Source: Firm-04 sp964479595 (GTDB lineage Bacteria; Bacillota; Clostridia; Oscillospirales; Ruminococcaceae). Taken from it: a DNA stretch of 54,152 bases. Where the stretch lies: the NCBI GenBank assembly GCA_964479595.1, contig CAYZMU010000006.1, forward strand, positions 1-54,152, given 5' to 3'. Position 1 is the stretch's first letter, and every line of letters starts with the position of its first letter. Shown piece by piece: positions 50,289-54,152 of the stretch. Position numbers and translations under genes: made by a program. A model generated the notes under the pieces. That model was not told where the DNA came from, made no database searches, and saw nothing but the letters and a program-made list of their open reading frames with translations.

Positions 50289-51674
50289 ATGCGGCGAACT
50301 TATGAGCAGCTGCGGGAGGCGTACCCGGAATTTCATTACGAGGGCTTTGAGCTTTCCCCCGCGCCGGACGCGCTCAGAATCCGCTATTCGTTTTCGATTC
50401 CCGGGCTCAGCGAATTTCACCCGACCTGGGAAATTCCCTGTGAGGCGCCCGACTGTTCCGACCCGGCGCTGCGCAAGCTCGTCTTCGCGCTGGGGCTGGC
50501 GGAACTGCCGAGCTACTGGAAAATCACCTGTTCGCCGAACGCAAGGATCCTTTGCGGCGGGCTGACAGAGGACGAAACCGCCTTCTGGAAGAAGCTTTCC
50601 TTTCACGGGCTGGGCGAATTTTTCTACCGCAACGGCATTGACGCGCGCGCGGACGATTTCATGAACCTTCAGGCGGAGGGCGAGCCGCTGCTGCCAAGAA
50701 AGCCCGAAACGAAAACCTTGCGCGGGCTGCTGATTCCCGTGGGCGGGGGGAAGGATTCCATCGTGACGCTCAACCTGCTCAAGGATAGGCTGGGAGAGGC
50801 GAAGGCGTTTCAGATCGGGCGGCGGCCTTCCGCGGAGCAGGCGGCGTTGTACGCCGGAATCGCCCCGCGAAATATCCTCAGCGTCAAGCGGACTCTCGAC
50901 CCGAATATGCTCGCGCTCAACAAGGAGGGCTTTCTCAACGGCCACACGCCCTTTTCCGCGGTCGTCGCCTTTTCGGGCGTGCTGACCGCCTATCTGCACG
51001 GGCTGCGAAGCGTGGTGCTCTCCAACGAGTCCTCCGCGAGCGAATCCACGGTTCCGGGTGAGGAGATAAACCACCAGTACTCCAAGAGCTTTGAATTTGA
51101 GTGCGATTTTCGGGGCTATGCGGAGCGTTTTCTCGGCGCGGGAGTGGATTATTTCAGCCTGCTGCGGCCGCTGACGGAATTTCAGATCGCGCGCCGCTTC
51201 GCGTCGCTGCCCAAAATCTTTCACGAAACCTTCCGCAGCTGCAACGCGGGCGCGAAAACGGATTCGTGGTGCGGGCGGTGCGCGAAATGTCTCTTTGTGG
51301 CGGTGATTCTGTCGCCGTTTCTGACCTATGGCGAAATCTCGCGGCTGCTTGGGGCGGACATCCTCGACAACACGGAAATGCTGCCCGTGCTCAGGGAACT
51401 TTGCGGGCTCTCCCCGAACAAGCCCTTTGAATGCGTGGGGTCGCGCGAGGAGGCCAATATCGCGCTCACCCTCGGTATTCTGCGCGCGCGGCAAAGCGGG
51501 GAAAAACTGCCCGCCCTCGCGGCTTTTTACGAACAGACGCCGCTTTTTGCACAGTATCAGTCCCGCGCGGCGGGCTACGGCGCAGAATGGGACAGTAACC
51601 ACAATTTACCAAAAGATTTGGAAACACTTGTAAGAAATGAATGCGTTACAAAATTTAACTCAAGGAGGAAATGA
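50289..51674 (+). CDS. PP-loop ATP-pyrophosphatase-type protein, probable MurL-like UDP-MurNAc-L-Ala-L-Glu epimerase
   Basis: 461 residues. The N-terminal region has YEGFELSP, YSFSIPGL and a FHPTWEIP stretch. The middle has a PP-loop PVGGGKDS at about 151-158, as in adenylating enzymes of the ATP-PPase fold. A Cys cluster WCGRCAKC near 325-333 lies in the C-terminal half. This overall pattern fits MurL, which epimerises the terminal L-Glu of UDP-MurNAc-L-Ala-L-Glu using ATP. I rely on recall of the family, so the assignment is tentative; murB in the same window supports a cell-wall setting. It starts 6 bases after the transketolase gene. Confidence 0.6.
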   Translation: MRRTYEQLREAYPEFHYEGFELSPAPDALRIRYSFSIPGLSEFHPTWEIPCEAPDCSDPALRKLVFALGLAELPSYWKITCSPNARILCGGLTEDETAFWKKLSFHGLGEFFYRNGIDARADDFMNLQAEGEPLLPRKPETKTLRGLLIPVGGGKDSIVTLNLLKDRLGEAKAFQIGRRPSAEQAALYAGIAPRNILSVKRTLDPNMLALNKEGFLNGHTPFSAVVAFSGVLTAYLHGLRSVVLSNESSASESTVPGEEINHQYSKSFEFECDFRGYAERFLGAGVDYFSLLRPLTEFQIARRFASLPKIFHETFRSCNAGAKTDSWCGRCAKCLFVAVILSPFLTYGEISRLLGADILDNTEMLPVLRELCGLSPNKPFECVGSREEANIALTLGILRARQSGEKLPALAAFYEQTPLFAQYQSRAAGYGAEWDSNHNLPKDLETLVRNECVTKFNSRRK

Positions 51675-51675
51675 G

Positions 51676-52677
51676 ATGGCACACATTGTCGTAACAGGCG
51701 GCGCGGGATTTATCGGCAGCCACACGGTGGTGGAACTGCAGCAGGCGGGTTATGAGGTCACCGTGCTGGATAATTTCTGCAACAGCTCGCCGCAGGCGCT
51801 GGACAATATTGAGAAAATCACGAAAACACGTCCAAAACTCGCTGAAATCGATCTCTGCGACCGCGAAAAGGTTTTCGCGTTTTTCAAGGACGCGCGCGCG
51901 GACGCGGTCATTCACTTCGCGGGGCTCAAGGCGGTGGGCGAATCCTGCGAGATTCCGCTGCGCTACTACGCCAACAACCTCACCGGCACGCTCAATCTGC
52001 TTGAGGCGATGGCGTCCGTTCATTGCAAAAAGCTCGTATTTTCGAGCTCCGCCACGGTCTACGGCATGAACAACAAGGCGCCCTTTACGGAGGATATGCC
52101 CACTTCCGCCACCAATCCCTACGGCTGGACCAAGCAAATGATTGAACAAATCCTCACCGACGCCGCCAAGGCGGACCCGGAATGGAGCATTGTCGCGCTG
52201 CGCTATTTTAATCCCATCGGCGCGCACCCGTCGGGGCTTCTGGGCGAGGACCCCAACGGCATTCCGAACAATCTCGTGCCCTATATCGCGAAAGTCGCGC
52301 TGGGCGAGCTGCCGCGCGTCAATGTCTTCGGCGACGACTACGACACGCCCGACGGCACCGGCGTGCGGGATTATATCCACGTCTGCGATTTGGCAAAGGG
52401 GCATCTCTGCGCGCTCAGCTACGCGGAAACGCTGCGGGGGTTCTGCGCCGTCAATCTGGGCAGAGGGCAGGGCGCGTCCGTGCTGGAAGTCATTCACGCC
52501 TACGAACAGGCCTGCGGCAAGGAGCTGCCCTATGTTGTCGCGCCGCGGCGCGCGGGGGATATCGCGGTTTCCTACGCCGCGACCGACCGGGCGAAGGAAC
52601 TGCTGCACTGGGAGGCGGAATCCGACCTGCTGACCATGTGCAAGGACAGCTGGAACTTCACGAAATCCCATCACTAA
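51676..52677 (+). CDS. galE: UDP-glucose 4-epimerase
   Basis: A 333-residue short-chain dehydrogenase-type epimerase interconverting UDP-glucose and UDP-galactose. The NAD loop is GGAGFIGSH (8-16), the catalytic Ser is Ser124 in FSSSATVYG, and Tyr149/Lys153 are in NPYGWTK. The length is that of GalE. AAGGAGG (51662-51668) sets ATG 51676 over an upstream in-frame start. It probably supplies galactose units for surface polysaccharide. Confidence 0.95.
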   Translation: MAHIVVTGGAGFIGSHTVVELQQAGYEVTVLDNFCNSSPQALDNIEKITKTRPKLAEIDLCDREKVFAFFKDARADAVIHFAGLKAVGESCEIPLRYYANNLTGTLNLLEAMASVHCKKLVFSSSATVYGMNNKAPFTEDMPTSATNPYGWTKQMIEQILTDAAKADPEWSIVALRYFNPIGAHPSGLLGEDPNGIPNNLVPYIAKVALGELPRVNVFGDDYDTPDGTGVRDYIHVCDLAKGHLCALSYAETLRGFCAVNLGRGQGASVLEVIHAYEQACGKELPYVVAPRRAGDIAVSYAATDRAKELLHWEAESDLLTMCKDSWNFTKSHH

Positions 52678-52709
52678 AGCGCGATTTTGCGCGATTTCAT
52701 GATACAAAA

Positions 52710-52742
52710 AATGACCGGGCGCGTTCCCGGTCATTGCTTTTT
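52710..52742. terminator. Bidirectional terminator between galE and gatB
   Basis: AATGACCGGG-CGCGTT-CCCGGTCATT, a perfect 10-bp stem, then GCTTTTT on the plus strand and TTTTTTG on the minus strand. Confidence 0.9.
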
Positions 52743-54132
52743 ATGAGAGCTTTTTGCGCAGCAGCGCGTTGGCCTCCTTGGGGTTGGCGGCGCCTTTGGT
52801 GCGCTTCATCACCTGCCCCATGAGCGCGCCGATGGCGGCGGTTTTGCCCGCGCGGTAGTCCTCGACCGCCTTGGGGTTCTGCGCCAGCACTTCCTCGATA
52901 ACCGCCTCGAGCGCGCCGGAATCCTCCACCTGCCAAAGCCCCAGCTTTTCCACAATCTCCCCGACAGCGCCCGGGGTTTCGCGATAGGCGCTCAGGATTT
53001 TTCCCGGCGCGGCGCGGTTGATTTTGCCCTCCGCGCAGAGCCCCGCCACTTCCGACCAGACATTCGCGGGGATCTCGGCGGGGTTTGGGTCCTCGAGCAT
53101 GAGATTCGCCAGCAGTTTGGGCTCGGGGAAATCCCGCGCGGCGTCCGAAAAGCGGTTGGCGAGTTCGGGTTCGTCCACAAGCGCTTTCGCGGTCGTCTCG
53201 GGGAGTTTCATCTCCTCGCGGTACGTCCGCAGCCGTTCTTCCGGCAGGTCGGGCAGCGACTCGCGCAGGCGCCTGTGGTCCTCATCGGTCAGCACAATGG
53301 GCACCAAATCCGGGTCGGGGAAATAGCGGTAGTCGTTGGCGTTTTCCTTGACCCGCATGGCGTAGGTCATGTCCTTTTCGGGGTCGTAGCGGCGCGTTTC
53401 CTGCACGGGCTCTTTTCCGGCGTTCGCCAAATCAATCTGATAGGCGCGCTCCGCGTCAATCGCCGCCGTGATGTGTTTCAGACTGTTTAAATTTTTAATC
53501 TCCGTGCGGGTGTGCAGCGCCGTATCGCCGACGGGACGGATGGAGAGGTTGACGTCGCAGCGCATGGAGCCCTCCTCCATTTTGCAGTCCGAGACGCCCG
53601 CCCAGCGAATCAGCTCCCGCAGACGTTCCAGATAGGCCTTCGCCTGCGCGGCGGAGCGGATATCGGGCTCGGAGACGATCTCAATCAGCGGCACGCCGCA
53701 GCGGTTGCAGTCCGCGCCGGAACCGGTTTCCGTGTGAATGAGCTTCCCCGCGTCCTCCTCGATATGAATCCGCGTAATCCCGATTCGGGCGGGCTCGCCG
53801 TTGGCGGTGATGTCAAGGTAGCCGTGCTGACAGAGCGGCAGGTCGAGCTGGCTTATCTGATACGCCTTGGGGAGGTCGGGGTAGAAGTAGTTCTTGCGGT
53901 CCATCTTGGAAAAATGCGCGATTTCGCAGTGGAGCATCATGCCCGCGCGCGCCGCGAAACTGACCACCTCGCGGTTCAGCACCGGGAGCGTGCCGGGCAT
54001 TCCCATGCAGACGGGACAGCAGCGGGTGTTGGGCTCCCCGCCGTGGCTCGCGGGACAGCCGCAGAATATTTTGGTCCTGGTGCGCAGTTCAATATGCACT
54101 TCCAGACCGATGACGGTTTCATATTTGGGCAT
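52741..54132 (-). CDS. gatB: Aspartyl/glutamyl-tRNA(Asn/Gln) amidotransferase subunit B
   Basis: A 463-residue kinase subunit of GatCAB, which converts Glu-tRNA-Gln (and Asp-tRNA-Asn) to the amidated form. The GatB start is GLEVHIEL, with the zinc Cys residues in FCGCP and RCCPVCMGMPG. The central domain has RKNYFYPDLPKAYQISQ, and the YqeY-like tail ends MGQVMKRTKGAANPKEANALL. ATAGGAGGAG precedes the ATG, so the gene is complete, but upstream gatA/gatC would lie outside the window. Confidence 0.96.
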   Translation of the reverse strand: MPKYETVIGLEVHIELRTRTKIFCGCPASHGGEPNTRCCPVCMGMPGTLPVLNREVVSFAARAGMMLHCEIAHFSKMDRKNYFYPDLPKAYQISQLDLPLCQHGYLDITANGEPARIGITRIHIEEDAGKLIHTETGSGADCNRCGVPLIEIVSEPDIRSAAQAKAYLERLRELIRWAGVSDCKMEEGSMRCDVNLSIRPVGDTALHTRTEIKNLNSLKHITAAIDAERAYQIDLANAGKEPVQETRRYDPEKDMTYAMRVKENANDYRYFPDPDLVPIVLTDEDHRRLRESLPDLPEERLRTYREEMKLPETTAKALVDEPELANRFSDAARDFPEPKLLANLMLEDPNPAEIPANVWSEVAGLCAEGKINRAAPGKILSAYRETPGAVGEIVEKLGLWQVEDSGALEAVIEEVLAQNPKAVEDYRAGKTAAIGALMGQVMKRTKGAANPKEANALLRKKLS

Positions 54133-54152
54133 ACGCGCTCCTCCTATGGGAT

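Overview
The window is a 54 kb piece of a GC-rich, low-synteny Clostridia-type (Firmicutes) chromosome, most likely an Oscillospirales/Oscillospiraceae relative. The evidence is a T-box leader on valS, HPr kinase, SepF and DivIVA, RNase Y, sigma-A promoters with an extended -10, a GH25 lysozyme, a dockerin-bearing pectin lyase, a BspA-type leucine-rich-repeat protein and a class I lysyl-tRNA synthetase. There are no phage, plasmid, transposase or CRISPR signals. Two runs of exactly 100 N are each flanked by an identical 55-bp sequence. This marks the record as a scaffolded draft (probably a metagenome assembly) in which overlapping contig ends were not merged. Collapsing each overlap restores one clean reading frame.

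Layout. 1-4280 (+): a very large multi-spanning membrane protein cut by the window edge, a DUF1292 protein and a YihY/BrkB protein, closed by a bidirectional terminator. 4326-13572 (-): a valS T-box transcription unit reading valS, PL11 rhamnogalacturonan lyase (interrupted by gap 1), cysS and a cytoplasmic GH13 amylase. 13656-16569 (+): hprK, PHP phosphoesterase, murB and DUF4250. 16589-23242 (+): alaS, GNAT, HIT, comEC and pyrB, many joined by ATGA overlaps. 23311-25046 (+): a cysteine desulfurase/IscU operon with its own promoter. 25037-25855 (-): GH25 muramidase. 25867-27130 (+): two tandem zinc-ribbon/coiled-coil/membrane paralogues plus a decayed third copy.

27146-33362 (+): miaA, hfq, a HlyD-like adaptor, yggS, sepF, divIVA, lspA and an rluD-type synthase, i.e. 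the cell-division/envelope neighbourhood, here without ylmH and yggT. 33367-34743 (+): an orphan lipoprotein solute-binding protein. 34812-38061 (+): a cytoplasmic-looking LRR protein. 38104-42094 (-): RNase Y with a long leader, then an O-antigen-ligase-like polymerase (interrupted by gap 2). 42167-46052 (+): tRNA-Val(GAC), Lrp/AsnC regulator, aminotransferase and class I lysS with a C-terminal tRNA-binding domain. 46093-48312 (-): trmB, a 70-aa unknown protein and pyrC. 48407-52677 (+): split transketolase, a MurL-like PP-loop protein and galE. 52741-54132 (-): gatB.

Functionally the window is mostly housekeeping: four aminoacyl-tRNA synthetases plus GatB, tRNA modification (MiaA, TrmB, RluD family), pyrimidine synthesis (PyrB, PyrC), peptidoglycan precursors (MurB, possibly MurL), Fe-S assembly and division. 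I did not find a convincing new defence or mobile system. The points most worth a second look are: the PyrB protein carrying only the zinc module of PyrI; the LysRS1 with an appended tRNA-binding OB domain; the decaying zinc-ribbon paralogue array; the valS T-box matched to the tRNA-Val in the same window, with a pectin lyase downstream of it; a ComEC without its usual metallo-beta-lactamase motif; and the two assembly artefacts that split real genes.
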